Below, piece after piece: positions 46,380-56,852 of a stretch of DNA of 64,000 nucleotides (its first letter is position 1; each line of letters opens with the position of its first letter). Source of the DNA: Streptomyces sp. XY006 (GTDB taxonomy: Bacteria; Actinomycetota; Actinomycetes; Streptomycetales; Streptomycetaceae); assembly GCF_002237655.1 (NCBI RefSeq), contig NZ_NOKT01000024.1:62001-126000 (forward strand), given 5' to 3'. The position numbers and the translations under genes are program-made. The notes beneath the pieces were generated by a model. That model was not told the origin of the DNA and did not search any database. It saw only the letters and a list, made by a program, of their open reading frames with translations.

Positions 46380-47308
46380 CGATCACCCCGCCGGCCGGTG
46401 TCATCCCGCCCCTGTGCACGCCCCTGACACCGGACGGCGAGGTGGACGTCCCCTCGCTGCTCAGGCTCGTCGACCATCTGGTGCGCGCAGGAGTGCACGG
46501 CCTGTTCGTGCTCGGCTCCACCTCCGAGGCGGCCTATCTGACCGACGCGCAGCGCAGGCTGGTGGTCGAGTCGGTCGTGCGTCACGCCGGCGGGCAGCTT
46601 CCGGTACTGGCCGGGGCGATCGACATGACCACGCCCCGGGTGCGGGACCACGTCGCCGCGGTGACGGCCGCGGGCGCGGACGCGGTCGTCGTCACCGCCC
46701 CGTTCTACGCCCGCACCCACCCGGCGGAGATCGCCCGCCACTACCGCGCGGTCGCCGCCGCGAGCCCCGTCCCGGTCCTCGCCTACGACATCCCCGTCGC
46801 CGTCCACACCAAGCTGCCCGGGGACGTCGTGCTGGAGCTGGCCGCCGACGGGGTGCTGGCCGGGCTGAAGGACTCCAGCGGCGACCTGGCCGCCTTCCGG
46901 CAGGTCGTGACCGGCGTCCGCGACCACCGGGGCATCACCGGCTTCAGCGTGCTGACCGGCTCCGAGCTGATCGTCGACGCGGCCCTGGCGATCGGCGCGG
47001 ACGGCGTGGTGCCCGGCCTGGGCAACGTCGACCCGCACGGCTACGTCCGCCTGGACCGCCTGTACCGCGCCGGGGACACCGAGGAGGCCCGTGCCGAACA
47101 GGAGCGGCTGTGCGCCCTGTTCGGCCTGGTGTCCGTCGGCGACCCGGCCCGCATGGGCCCGGGCTCCTCCGCGATCGGCGCCTTCAAGGCCGCGCTGCAC
47201 CTGCGGGGCGTGATCGACTGCCCGGTGACGGCCGAGCCGCAGGTGCCGCTGTCGCCGGGCGAGGTGGAGCGGGTCGGGAAGTACCTGGCCGCGGCCGGGC
47301 TGCTCTAG
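46376..47308 (+). CDS. DapA/NanA-family lyase, probable N-acetylneuraminate lyase
   Basis: 310 aa (beta/alpha)8 class I aldolase. Schiff-base K165 in AGLKDSSGD, catalytic Y137 in LAYDIP, and the carboxylate-binding loop GSTSE (47-51). Family members include dihydrodipicolinate synthase, N-acetylneuraminate lyase and keto-sugar-acid aldolases. The last gene of an importer operon and next to a secreted sialidase, so cleavage of sialic acid to pyruvate and an N-acetyl amino sugar is the best reading. It is not the housekeeping dapA by context. The stop TAG shares the palindromic CTAG with the stop of the convergent sialidase gene. Confidence 0.82.
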   Translation: MTITPPAGVIPPLCTPLTPDGEVDVPSLLRLVDHLVRAGVHGLFVLGSTSEAAYLTDAQRRLVVESVVRHAGGQLPVLAGAIDMTTPRVRDHVAAVTAAGADAVVVTAPFYARTHPAEIARHYRAVAAASPVPVLAYDIPVAVHTKLPGDVVLELAADGVLAGLKDSSGDLAAFRQVVTGVRDHRGITGFSVLTGSELIVDAALAIGADGVVPGLGNVDPHGYVRLDRLYRAGDTEEARAEQERLCALFGLVSVGDPARMGPGSSAIGAFKAALHLRGVIDCPVTAEPQVPLSPGEVERVGKYLAAAGLL

Positions 47309-48492
47309 AGCGCACCGGCCGGGATCCGGCGGAACTCGATCGTCTCGTAGCTGCCCCGGACGCCGGTCTCGTAGAGGATCCCCACCGACCCGCGGCCGAG
47401 CGGCACCAGGTCGGAGTAGGCGGCCGGCTGCTGGGAGAGCGTCAGCGCCCGGGTGAAGGTGGCGCCGCCGTCGGTGCTGCGCCACACGGCCATCGCCCGG
47501 CGGGCGGTGGGGTCGGACGGGCCGGAGAACAGCAACGGCGCGTGCCGGCCCGGTGGTTGCAGCACGCTCCCCTGGACGACCGGGACGTCGTTCAGGGTGG
47601 GCTGCACGGCGTAGGGCCGGTCGAGGGAGGCGCCGCCGTCGCTCGACCGGCTGTCGAGGCGGTGGCCCGCGCTGGTGCCGTGCTGGTCACGGGCGCTGAA
47701 GTACACGTCGCCGTCGGGGAGTTGGGCGGCGGTGGACTCGTTGGCGTTGTCCGTCCCGTCGTAGGAGTCGTCGACGAAGCCGGGCCGCCAGGTGCGGCCG
47801 CCGTCGTCGCTGAGGAGCGCGTGGGCGCCGTAGTGGCGGGGTTCCCGGCCGGTGTCCGGGGAGCCGGGCGGCGGGGATGCCGAGTGGTTGGCGGGGACGA
47901 CCAGACGGCCCGCGTACGGGCCCCGGGTGAGGGCGAGCGCGTGGCCGGGGCCGGTCGCGTACCAGCGCCAGGACGGGTGCTTCACCTGGGCGGTGATCTC
48001 GCGGGGCGCGGTGTAGCGGCGGCCGTCGTCCCGGCCGCGCTGCACGAAGACGCGGCGGCTCTGCTCGGGCGTGACCTCCCCGCGCATGATCTGCGCCTCC
48101 GTCACGTCCCCGCTGTTGTAGGAGGTGAGGAGCACGACGTCGCCGCTGCGCGGGTCGACGACGGGTGCCGGATTGCCCCGGGTGTCGCCGTCTCCGGCGG
48201 CGACGACCGTGAGCGGGCCCCAGCTGCAGCCGCCGTCCACCGAGCGTCTGAGCACGACGTCGATGTCGCCGCTGTCGCCCGCCCCGCCGCGTCGGCCCTC
48301 GGCGAAGGCGAGGACGGTACCCCGGGGCGTGACGACGGTGGCGGGGATGCGGTACGTGGCGTAGCCGCCCTCGCCCGAGACGTACGGGACGGAGGACGTG
48401 CAGCCGGGGGCGGCCGAGGCGGTGGCGGCTTGCGCGGTGAGGGGGGTGAGGAGGACCGAGGTGACCAGGAGGGTACGGCTGAGGAGTCTCAT
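47305..48492 (-). CDS. Secreted exo-alpha-sialidase (BNR-repeat)
   Basis: 395 aa. Signal peptide to about residue 28 (LLSRTLLVTSVLLTPLTAQA). The mature part is a six-bladed sialidase propeller: R48-I49-P50 in YATYRIPAT gives the first arginine of the carboxylate-binding triad; Asp boxes are SVDGGCSW, SDDGGRTW, SSDGGASL and STDGGATF; LAFAEGRRGGAGDSGDIDVV carries the usual Glu/Arg and Asp acid; AYSDLVPL and ILYETG sit near the Tyr/Glu pair. Releases terminal sialic acid from glycans outside the cell. Only three bases separate its start from the stop of the upstream response regulator, so it is likely co-transcribed with the two-component system. Confidence 0.9.
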   Translation of the reverse strand: MRLLSRTLLVTSVLLTPLTAQAATASAAPGCTSSVPYVSGEGGYATYRIPATVVTPRGTVLAFAEGRRGGAGDSGDIDVVLRRSVDGGCSWGPLTVVAAGDGDTRGNPAPVVDPRSGDVVLLTSYNSGDVTEAQIMRGEVTPEQSRRVFVQRGRDDGRRYTAPREITAQVKHPSWRWYATGPGHALALTRGPYAGRLVVPANHSASPPPGSPDTGREPRHYGAHALLSDDGGRTWRPGFVDDSYDGTDNANESTAAQLPDGDVYFSARDQHGTSAGHRLDSRSSDGGASLDRPYAVQPTLNDVPVVQGSVLQPPGRHAPLLFSGPSDPTARRAMAVWRSTDGGATFTRALTLSQQPAAYSDLVPLGRGSVGILYETGVRGSYETIEFRRIPAGAL

Positions 48493-48495
48493 CCC

Positions 48496-49158
48496 TCAGA
48501 TGCTCCCCGGCGTCACCATCCCCGACTCGTAGGCCACGATGACCAGCTGCGCCCGGTCCCGGACCGCAAGTTTGCCCATGATGCGGCTGACGTGGGTCTT
48601 CGCGGTCAGCGGGCTCAGGCCCAACGCCTCGGCGATCTCGGTGTTGTTGAGGCCGCGCGCGACCAGCGTGAGCACCTCCCGCTCGCGGTCGGACAGGCAC
48701 TCGGGCCCACCGGTCGCCGGTGCCGTGGGACTGCGCAGGAACCGCTCGATCAGCCGTGCCGTGGGCCCGGGCGACAGCAGGGACTCACCGGCCGCGACCG
48801 TCCGGATGGCGTCCAGGAGTTCGGCCGGCCGGGTGTCCTTGACGAGGAACCCGGACGCGCCGGCGCGCAGGGCGTCGACGATGTTCTCGTCGGTGTCGTA
48901 CGTGGTGAGCACGAGCACCCGGACGCCCGCGAGGTCCTCGTCGGCCGCGATGAGCCGGGTCGCCTCGATGCCGTCCAGGTCGGGCATGCGGATGTCCATC
49001 ACCACGAGGTCGGCGTGTGCGCCGCGGGCCAGTTCCACGGCCTGCCGGCCGGTGGCGGCCTGTCCGACGACCGCCATGTCCCGGGCGGAGTCCACGAGCA
49101 TCGCGAACGCCTCGCGCACCAGGGTCTGGTCGTCCGCGAGCAGCACCCGAATCGTCAT
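48496..49158 (-). CDS. NarL/LuxR-family response regulator
   Basis: 220 aa. Receiver domain 1-120 with D9-D10, phospho-acceptor D55 (LVVMDIRMPDLDG) and K in GFLVKDT. LuxR HTH at about 153-212 (LSDREREVLTLVARGLNNTE, IAEALGLSPLTAKTHVSRIM). Its ATG overlaps the stop of the sensor kinase (49155-49158), and the sialidase begins three bases after its stop. Probably regulates the sialidase or the next transporter. Confidence 0.94.
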   Translation of the reverse strand: MTIRVLLADDQTLVREAFAMLVDSARDMAVVGQAATGRQAVELARGAHADLVVMDIRMPDLDGIEATRLIAADEDLAGVRVLVLTTYDTDENIVDALRAGASGFLVKDTRPAELLDAIRTVAAGESLLSPGPTARLIERFLRSPTAPATGGPECLSDREREVLTLVARGLNNTEIAEALGLSPLTAKTHVSRIMGKLAVRDRAQLVIVAYESGMVTPGSI

Positions 49159-50408
49159 CCGGTCCTCTCCCCCGTCGTGGTCAGCGGCAGGACCGCCGTC
49201 ACCTCGAAACCGCCCCCGGACCGCGGCCCGGCGTCGAGTGTGCCACCTACGCTGCGGGCCCGCTCGCGCATTCCGACCAGCCCGAATCCCGGGGTGCCGC
49301 CCGCGGCCGGTCCGGCGCCGTCGTCGCTGACCGACAGGTGCAGGGCGCCCGCCCGCTCGTCCAGCTCGACCCGGACGGCCGGTCCGGGCCCGGCGTGCCG
49401 TACGGCGTTGGTGAGGGCCTCCTGCACGATGCGGTAGGCGGCGGCGCCGACGGCGGGCGGCACGTGCCGTATCCGTACGGTCTGCTCGACCCGGGCACCG
49501 GCGAGCCGCGCGGCCTCGGCCAGGTCGGGCAGCCCGTCCAGGCCCGGCAGCGGGCCGCGGGTGCCGGCGCCGTCGTGCGCGGCGTCGTGGGCGCGCAGCA
49601 CCTCCAGTGTGGTGCGCAGTTCACCGCGGGCGCCGCGGCACGTCTCGGCGATGTCGTCCAGGGCCTTGGCGACCGTCTCCCGGTCCAGCCGCTCGGGGTC
49701 GGCGGACAGGACGTGGGCGGCGACGGAGGTCTGCACGCCGATGAGGGTGATGCTGTGGGCCAGCAGGTCGTGCAGGTCCCGGGCGATCCGCAGCCGCTCC
49801 TCGGCGACGCGCCGCCGGGCCTCCTCCTCACGGGTGCGTTCGGCCCGTTCGGCCCGCTCCACGATGGAGGCGACGTACTGGCGGTAGAAGCGCACGTCGA
49901 CTCCGCAGAACAGCACGGCGACGACCCACCCGGAGATCTTCAGCAGTTCCAGGGCCTCGTGGGCGCTGACGGTGAGCATCACGCTGACGGAGAGGGTGAT
50001 GACCCCCGTGCCGACCAGGACCGTGCGCAGCGGGCGGCCGGTGACGGCGACGGTGTAGAGGGCGATGCAGGTGGCCGGGGTGGGCGCGGAGTGGACGTTG
50101 TCCAGCGCGTGGTACGGCGCGACACAGGCCACGACCAGGGCCAGCACGAGCAGCGGCCGGCGCCGCCGCCAGGGCAGCGGCGCGTGCGCGGCGAGCAGCA
50201 GCGTCCAGCCGAGCGCGTCGGGTTCGCGCCCGTCGTCGACCAGCAGCGCGATGCCGGCCGCGAGCGCCGCCGCGACGAAGGCGAGCAGGGTGTCGTTGCG
50301 GAAGGCGTGCGGTGCGGTCAGGGGGTCGCGGTTGACGGCGGCCATGACCCGCTCGGCGGTGCGCGACCGGCTCGTGGACGCGGTGGTGGGCTGCTGCACG
50401 GGCACCAT
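49155..50408 (-). CDS. Sensor histidine kinase (HisKA_3, NarL type)
   Basis: 417 aa from ATG 50408 (GTG 50399, better spaced from GAGG, is an alternative). Four to six hydrophobic helices (about 25-165) without a large external domain, then HisKA_3 with the phospho-His in IARDLHDLLAHSITLIGVQ (about 225) and a HATPase domain with IVQEALTNAVRHAG and GFGLVGMRERA. Such kinases often sense membrane or envelope state. Coupled by overlap to the response regulator. Confidence 0.92.
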   Translation of the reverse strand: MVPVQQPTTASTSRSRTAERVMAAVNRDPLTAPHAFRNDTLLAFVAAALAAGIALLVDDGREPDALGWTLLLAAHAPLPWRRRRPLLVLALVVACVAPYHALDNVHSAPTPATCIALYTVAVTGRPLRTVLVGTGVITLSVSVMLTVSAHEALELLKISGWVVAVLFCGVDVRFYRQYVASIVERAERAERTREEEARRRVAEERLRIARDLHDLLAHSITLIGVQTSVAAHVLSADPERLDRETVAKALDDIAETCRGARGELRTTLEVLRAHDAAHDGAGTRGPLPGLDGLPDLAEAARLAGARVEQTVRIRHVPPAVGAAAYRIVQEALTNAVRHAGPGPAVRVELDERAGALHLSVSDDGAGPAAGGTPGFGLVGMRERARSVGGTLDAGPRSGGGFEVTAVLPLTTTGERTG

Positions 50409-50458
50409 CCTCGGCGAGGACGGCGTCCCTCCGGGAGGGGAGGGACGCCGTCGGCGGG

Positions 50459-52549
50459 TCAGGGGGCGTGCGCGGAGACGGGCTCGTCCCGCGTCGCCGG
50501 TGTGCTGCGCGGTGCGCGCGAGAGCCTCCCCGGCCACCACATCCGCCGCTTCAGCAGCACACTCGCCGTGGTCACCAGATACGTCCGAACCAGGAACGTG
50601 TCCAGCAGCACCCCCACCGCGATGACGAATCCGAGCTCGACAAGCCCGACCATCGGCAGGGTCGTCAGCACCGCGAACGTCGCCGCGAGCACGACCCCCG
50701 CCGAGGCGATCACCCCGCCGGTCGTCCGCAGCGCGGTCAGCGCCGCCGCCTCCGGTTCGGCCCCCCGCACGGACTCCTCCCGCATGCGGTGCATCAGGAA
50801 GATGCCGTAGTCGACCCCGAGGGCGACCAGGAACACGAAGGACAGCAGCCCGAGCCCGGGATCCGTCCCGCCGAAGCCGAGCACCGGCCCGAACACCAGC
50901 CCTCCGATGCCGAGCGCCGCGCCCCACACCGCGACCACGGCCACCAGCAGCAGCAACGGCGCGACCAGGCTGCGCAACAGCCCGACCAGGATGACGAACA
51001 CCGCGGCCAGCACCAGCGGCACGATCACCTTGCGGTCCCGCGCCTCACTGGCGGCGAGGTCGATCTGCTGGGCGCTCGGCCCGCCGACGTACGCGCCCTC
51101 GGGGTCGAGTCCGGCGCGCAGGGCCTCGACGGTGCGGGTCTCGGCCGGGGTCTCCGGCGGCGCGGTGGCGAAGACGGCGATCTCGGTCCAGCCCGCGCCG
51201 CTGCGCCCGGGGACCGCCTCGGCGACCCCGTCGGTCGCCCGTGCCCGCTCCAGGACCGCCTCGGCCTCGCCGTCGGGCGCGATGACGGTCAGGGGCCGGC
51301 TGCTGCGCTCGGGGTACTCCCGCGCCAGCGTCTGCATCGCGGTGATGGACTCGGGCCGCTCGGTGAAGGAGTCCTCCTGCTTGATGCTGCCGGACAGGTT
51401 CAGCGTGCCCAGGGCGAGCGCGCCGAGCAGCACGCCACCGCCGGCCAGCACGGCGGCGGGCCGGCGCGTCGCCGAGGTGCCCATCGCGGCGAACAGCGAC
51501 CGCCGTGCCTTCGGCTCGCTGCCGAACGCGGGGATCAGCGGCCAGAAGACCCGCCGTCCGAGCAGCACCAGCACCGCGGGCAGCAGCGTCGTCATGGCGA
51601 CCAGTGCCGCGAGCACCCCGACCATGCCGACCGGCCCCATGCCGCTGCTGCTGTTGAGGTCGGCGGCGAGCAGGCACAGCAGCCCGGCCGCGACGGTCCC
51701 CGAGGAGGCGAGGACGGCCGGACCGCAGCCGCGCAGGGCGGCGCGCATGGCGTCGTAGGGCCGCTCGTGGCGGCGCAGTTCCTCGCGGTAGCGGGAGACG
51801 ATCAGCAGCGCGTAGTCGGTACCGGCGCCCAGGACGAGGACGGTCATCACGCCGCCGCTCTGCCCGGTGACGGTGACGTCGAACAGTTCGTGCAGTCCGT
51901 ACCCGGCGGCCATCGCGACGGCGGCGGCGACGCCCGCGACGGCGAGCGGGACCAGCCACAGGATGGGGCTGCGGTAGATGAGGACGAGCAGCACGGTGAC
52001 GACGCCGAGCGTGGCGAACAGCAGGGTGGCGTCGAGCGTCTCGAACACCTTGTTCATGTCGGTGTTCAGCGCCCCCGGACCGCCGACCTCGACGGTGAGT
52101 CCGCCGCCGCCCTCGGCGATGTCCCGGACGCCGTCGACGAAGGCGTCCCGGGCCTCCTCGTCCTGGCCCGGCTGGGTGCTGGAGACCGGGTACATCAGGG
52201 TGGTGCCGTCCTTCGACGGGACGCCCCGCGGCTCACCGGCCAGGTCGTAGGCGCCGCGCACCTCGGCGATCTGCTCGGTGGCCGTGCGCCGGTCGGCGTC
52301 GGTGAGTCCGCCGCCGCGGTGGTACACGAGCACCAGGTCGGTCGACTCGCCGCCCGGCAACTCGTCCTGGATGCGCGCCACCTGCGTGGAGTCGGCGCTG
52401 TCGGGCAGGTAGTCGACGGCGCGGTTCTGCTGGACGTCGGCGAACTTCCCGGCGAGCGGCCCGAGCAGCACGAGCGCGGCGATCCACAGCCCGACCACCA
52501 CCCAGGGCACGGCCCGCCGCCGCCCCGTACGTGTCCTTACGGCCCCCAT
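50459..52549 (-). CDS. MMPL/RND-family membrane transporter
   Basis: 696 aa. Twelve membrane helices in the 1+5+1+5 pattern with two external loops (about 40-175 and 395-505). Hallmarks: VLVLGAGTDYALLIVSRYREEL (quoted in parts: VLVLGAGTDYALL, SRYREEL) in the first half and LGVDYGIFLMHRMREE in the second, both with the proton-relay Asp-Tyr pair. MMPL proteins export lipids, siderophores or drugs. 50 bp upstream of the kinase start on the same strand; may form a longer transcript with it. An inverted repeat (52574-52593) lies in its promoter area. Confidence 0.94.
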   Translation of the reverse strand: MGAVRTRTGRRRAVPWVVVGLWIAALVLLGPLAGKFADVQQNRAVDYLPDSADSTQVARIQDELPGGESTDLVLVYHRGGGLTDADRRTATEQIAEVRGAYDLAGEPRGVPSKDGTTLMYPVSSTQPGQDEEARDAFVDGVRDIAEGGGGLTVEVGGPGALNTDMNKVFETLDATLLFATLGVVTVLLVLIYRSPILWLVPLAVAGVAAAVAMAAGYGLHELFDVTVTGQSGGVMTVLVLGAGTDYALLIVSRYREELRRHERPYDAMRAALRGCGPAVLASSGTVAAGLLCLLAADLNSSSGMGPVGMVGVLAALVAMTTLLPAVLVLLGRRVFWPLIPAFGSEPKARRSLFAAMGTSATRRPAAVLAGGGVLLGALALGTLNLSGSIKQEDSFTERPESITAMQTLAREYPERSSRPLTVIAPDGEAEAVLERARATDGVAEAVPGRSGAGWTEIAVFATAPPETPAETRTVEALRAGLDPEGAYVGGPSAQQIDLAASEARDRKVIVPLVLAAVFVILVGLLRSLVAPLLLLVAVVAVWGAALGIGGLVFGPVLGFGGTDPGLGLLSFVFLVALGVDYGIFLMHRMREESVRGAEPEAAALTALRTTGGVIASAGVVLAATFAVLTTLPMVGLVELGFVIAVGVLLDTFLVRTYLVTTASVLLKRRMWWPGRLSRAPRSTPATRDEPVSAHAP

Positions 52550-52573
52550 CTGTCCGGCTCCCTCCGATCGGGT

Positions 52574-52593
52574 GTCTGGAACGCACTCCAGAC
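52574..52593. promoter_or_regulatory. Candidate operator for the MMPL gene
   Basis: Perfect 7-bp arms GTCTGGA / TCCAGAC around ACGCAC, centred 34 bp before the MMPL start. Size and form suit a TetR-family dimer; no TetR gene is adjacent. Confidence 0.5.
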
Positions 52594-52671
52594 TCCCGGC
52601 GCCCGGGATCCGGCACGTCGGGCGTGAGACCGAGCCGGGGGGTACTGCGCGGGGCGGTGCGGCGGCCGGAT

Positions 52672-52687
52672 TACTCCCCGGGGAGTA
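52672..52687. repeat. 16-bp perfect palindrome TACTCCCCGGGGAGTA
   Basis: Fully self-complementary, placed directly at the edge of the 26-bp tandem repeat array, about 130 bp upstream of the MMPL gene. Confidence 0.6.
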
Positions 52688-52845
52688 CCGCCGGTGCCAC
52701 GAGGGCGTAGGAAGGCCGCCGGTGTCACGACGGCGCACGCACCGCCGGTGCCACAACGGCGCACGCACCGCCGGTGCCACAACGGCGCACGCACCGCCGT
52801 TATCAGGACGGCGTACGGGCCGCCCCTGCTACGACGGCGTACGGG
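52688..52845. repeat. Six-unit 26-bp tandem repeat array
   Basis: Units start at 52688 (28 bp), 52716, 52742, 52768, 52794 and 52820, each beginning CCGCC and containing a CGGCG(C/T)ACG core. Units 3 and 4 are identical; the last two drift. The array overlaps the final codons of the TerB-like gene (stop 52829), whose terminal sequence is itself part of the repeat. No spacers, so not CRISPR. Confidence 0.8.
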
Positions 52846-53527
52846 CCGCCGCCGCGAGCAGGCGGGTCACGTCGTCGGAGCAGATGGTGAGCGCCGCTCC
52901 GACGGTGGCGAGGACGTCCCGTTCGGCCGGGGTGTACGGCCCGTCCGCCAGGGCGATGCGCGCGCCCTGCAGCAGGATCGATTCGCGGCCGACGGTGGCG
53001 AGGTGCGGGGTGAGCGGGTCGAGGGCCTCGTGGAGCTCTATGGCCAGCCCGGCGCCGCAGGGTTCGCCGGTGATGCGGCCGGTGTCCGCCTCCAGCGCCT
53101 CGACGAGGGCGGCCAACTGCTCCTCGGTGCAGTCGTCGAAGCCGGCCGCGCGCACGGCGAGCACGGCGGACTCCAGTGCCGTACGCGAGCCGGCGCCGCC
53201 CGCGGCCAGGACCGCGAGGGCGACGGTGTGCACGGCGTCGCGGAGCATCGCCGAGAAGCGCGTGGTGGTCGGGTGGTCGAGGACGTCGGTGCCGAACTGG
53301 CGGCGGCAGGCGGCGCACTCCACGACCGGGCCGGTCTCGCCGCGCGGCAGCACGGGCACGCCGAGCAGGGTGAAGCGGCGTTGGCCGGTCAGCCGCTGGT
53401 AGTTGCGGTCACCGCCGCAGCCGGGGCAGAAGAACTCCCCGTCACCGGCGGCCGTCCACGCGGTACGGGTGCCCAGGATGCGGGCAAGCCCGGCGGCACG
53501 GCCGTTTCGTCCCCGTCCTGGCAGCAC
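52829..53527 (-). CDS. TerB-like protein with zinc ribbon
   Basis: 232 aa. N-terminal zinc ribbon with CPGCG (about 34-38) and CAAC (about 71-74), then a helical TerB/tellurite-resistance-type domain (about 90-225) with acidic ends (GFDDCTEEQLAALVEALEAD, DGPYTPAERDVLATVG). TerB-like domains bind metal and occur at the membrane; direct tellurite resistance is unproven. GTG 53527 has GGAGG. The 3' end merges into the tandem repeat array. Confidence 0.82.
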   Translation of the reverse strand: MLPGRGRNGRAAGLARILGTRTAWTAAGDGEFFCPGCGGDRNYQRLTGQRRFTLLGVPVLPRGETGPVVECAACRRQFGTDVLDHPTTTRFSAMLRDAVHTVALAVLAAGGAGSRTALESAVLAVRAAGFDDCTEEQLAALVEALEADTGRITGEPCGAGLAIELHEALDPLTPHLATVGRESILLQGARIALADGPYTPAERDVLATVGAALTICSDDVTRLLAAAARTPS

Positions 53528-53657
53528 GTCGCACCTCCGTCACGCCGCACGGCAACGTCGCCGCGCTTGCGTGATGTTAGCCACATCCGCGAGGAGGAGT
53601 CAGCACCCCGGAGGAGACCTTTCCGTGACCTCCACAGGGATTGGCCGGTATGCGACG

Positions 53658-53692
53658 GGGCTCCGCCCGCCGGACATCGGCGGACGGAGCCC
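53658..53692 (-). terminator. Terminator-like hairpin after leuA
   Basis: 15-bp stem (53658-53672 with 53678-53692) and 5-base loop, with a single mismatch that becomes a G-U pair in the minus-strand RNA. It starts 22 bases after the leuA stop. Confidence 0.75.
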
Positions 53693-53713
53693 TCAAACCG
53701 CCTGCGAGGCTGG

Positions 53714-55770
<2,057 letters not shown>

Positions 55771-56832
55771 ATGACGACCCACGGGGGCTTCGAGCCCGTC
55801 TTCTGCACCATCGTCCCGCCCCACGTCCTCGACCGGCTCGCCCAGGCCGAGGACCCCGCGCTCGCCGGACCCGCCCGCCGCACCCTGCAGCGCGACGCCT
55901 TCGAGCGCACCCAGCGCCGCCTGACCACGGTCCTCGGCGCCACGGCCGTCCCCTCGGCCGCCGACGGCAAGCCGCGGCGCACCGTCCACGACGCCCGGCA
56001 CGGCACCGACCTGCCCGGTCACCGGGTCCGCGGCGAGGGCGACGCCCCCGGCAAGGACGCCACCGCCAACCGGGCCTACGCGGGCCTCGGCGCCACCTTC
56101 GAGCTGTTCCTCCAGGCCTTCGGGCGCGACTCGATCGACGGCGACGGCCTGCCGCTGAACGCGACCGTGCACTACGACCGGGACTACAACAACGCCTTCT
56201 GGAACGGCGAGCAGATGGTCTTCGGCGACGGGGACGGCGAGATCTTCCTCGACTTCACCATCCCGATCGACGTCATCGGCCATGAACTCGCCCACGGCGT
56301 CACGCAGTACACGGCCAACCTCACCTACTTCGGCCAGCCCGGCGCGCTCAACGAGTCCCTGTCGGACGTCTTCGGCGCGCTGATCAAGCAGTACACGCTC
56401 GGCCAGACCGCCGCCGAGGCCGACTGGCTGATCGGCGCGGGGCTGCTCGCCCCGCGGGTCACGGGCACGGCGCTGCGCTCGATGAAGGAGCCGGGCACGG
56501 CGTACGACGACGACGTGCTGGGCAAGGATCCGCAGCCGGCGACCATGGACGACTTCGTCCGCACCGGCCGCGACAACGGCGGCGTCCACATCAACTCGGG
56601 CATCCCCAACCACGCCTTCTACCTCGCCGCCACGGCCCTCGGCGGCCACGCCTGGGAGCGCGCGGGGCAGGTCTGGTACGACGTGCTGACCGGCGGCGAA
56701 CTGAAGGAGCAGGCGCTGTTCGTCGACTTCGCCACGCTCACCGTCAAGGCCGCCCGGGAGCGCTTCGGCGACGGCGAGGAGCTCGACGCCGTGGCGAAGG
56801 CCTGGGAGCAGGTCGGGGTGCGGACGCTGTAG
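55771..56832 (+). CDS. M4-family (thermolysin/protealysin-like) metallopeptidase
   Basis: 353 aa zinc endopeptidase. Zinc site HELAH in DVIGHELAHGVTQYT (about 170-184) and the downstream Glu in GALNESLSDVFG; catalytic-region HINSGIPNHAFYLAA near residue 275. It lacks a signal peptide and has only a short N-terminal propeptide (about 1-45) beginning FEPVFCTIVPPHVLDRLA, the protealysin-type precursor with PPHVL. This fits the intracellular protealysin-like group. It is followed 20 bp later by a gene for an emfourin-like protein, the cognate inhibitor type. Confidence 0.93.
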   Translation: MTTHGGFEPVFCTIVPPHVLDRLAQAEDPALAGPARRTLQRDAFERTQRRLTTVLGATAVPSAADGKPRRTVHDARHGTDLPGHRVRGEGDAPGKDATANRAYAGLGATFELFLQAFGRDSIDGDGLPLNATVHYDRDYNNAFWNGEQMVFGDGDGEIFLDFTIPIDVIGHELAHGVTQYTANLTYFGQPGALNESLSDVFGALIKQYTLGQTAAEADWLIGAGLLAPRVTGTALRSMKEPGTAYDDDVLGKDPQPATMDDFVRTGRDNGGVHINSGIPNHAFYLAATALGGHAWERAGQVWYDVLTGGELKEQALFVDFATLTVKAARERFGDGEELDAVAKAWEQVGVRTL

Positions 56833-56852
56833 TTCCGTACTAGACAGGTGCC

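Noticed and set aside
46376-47308. Lyase considered as dihydrodipicolinate synthase of lysine synthesis
   Set aside because: It is the last gene of an importer operon beside a sialidase, and no lysine or diaminopimelate genes are near.
52688-52845. Tandem repeats considered as a CRISPR array
   Set aside because: Units are contiguous with no spacers, and no cas genes are present.
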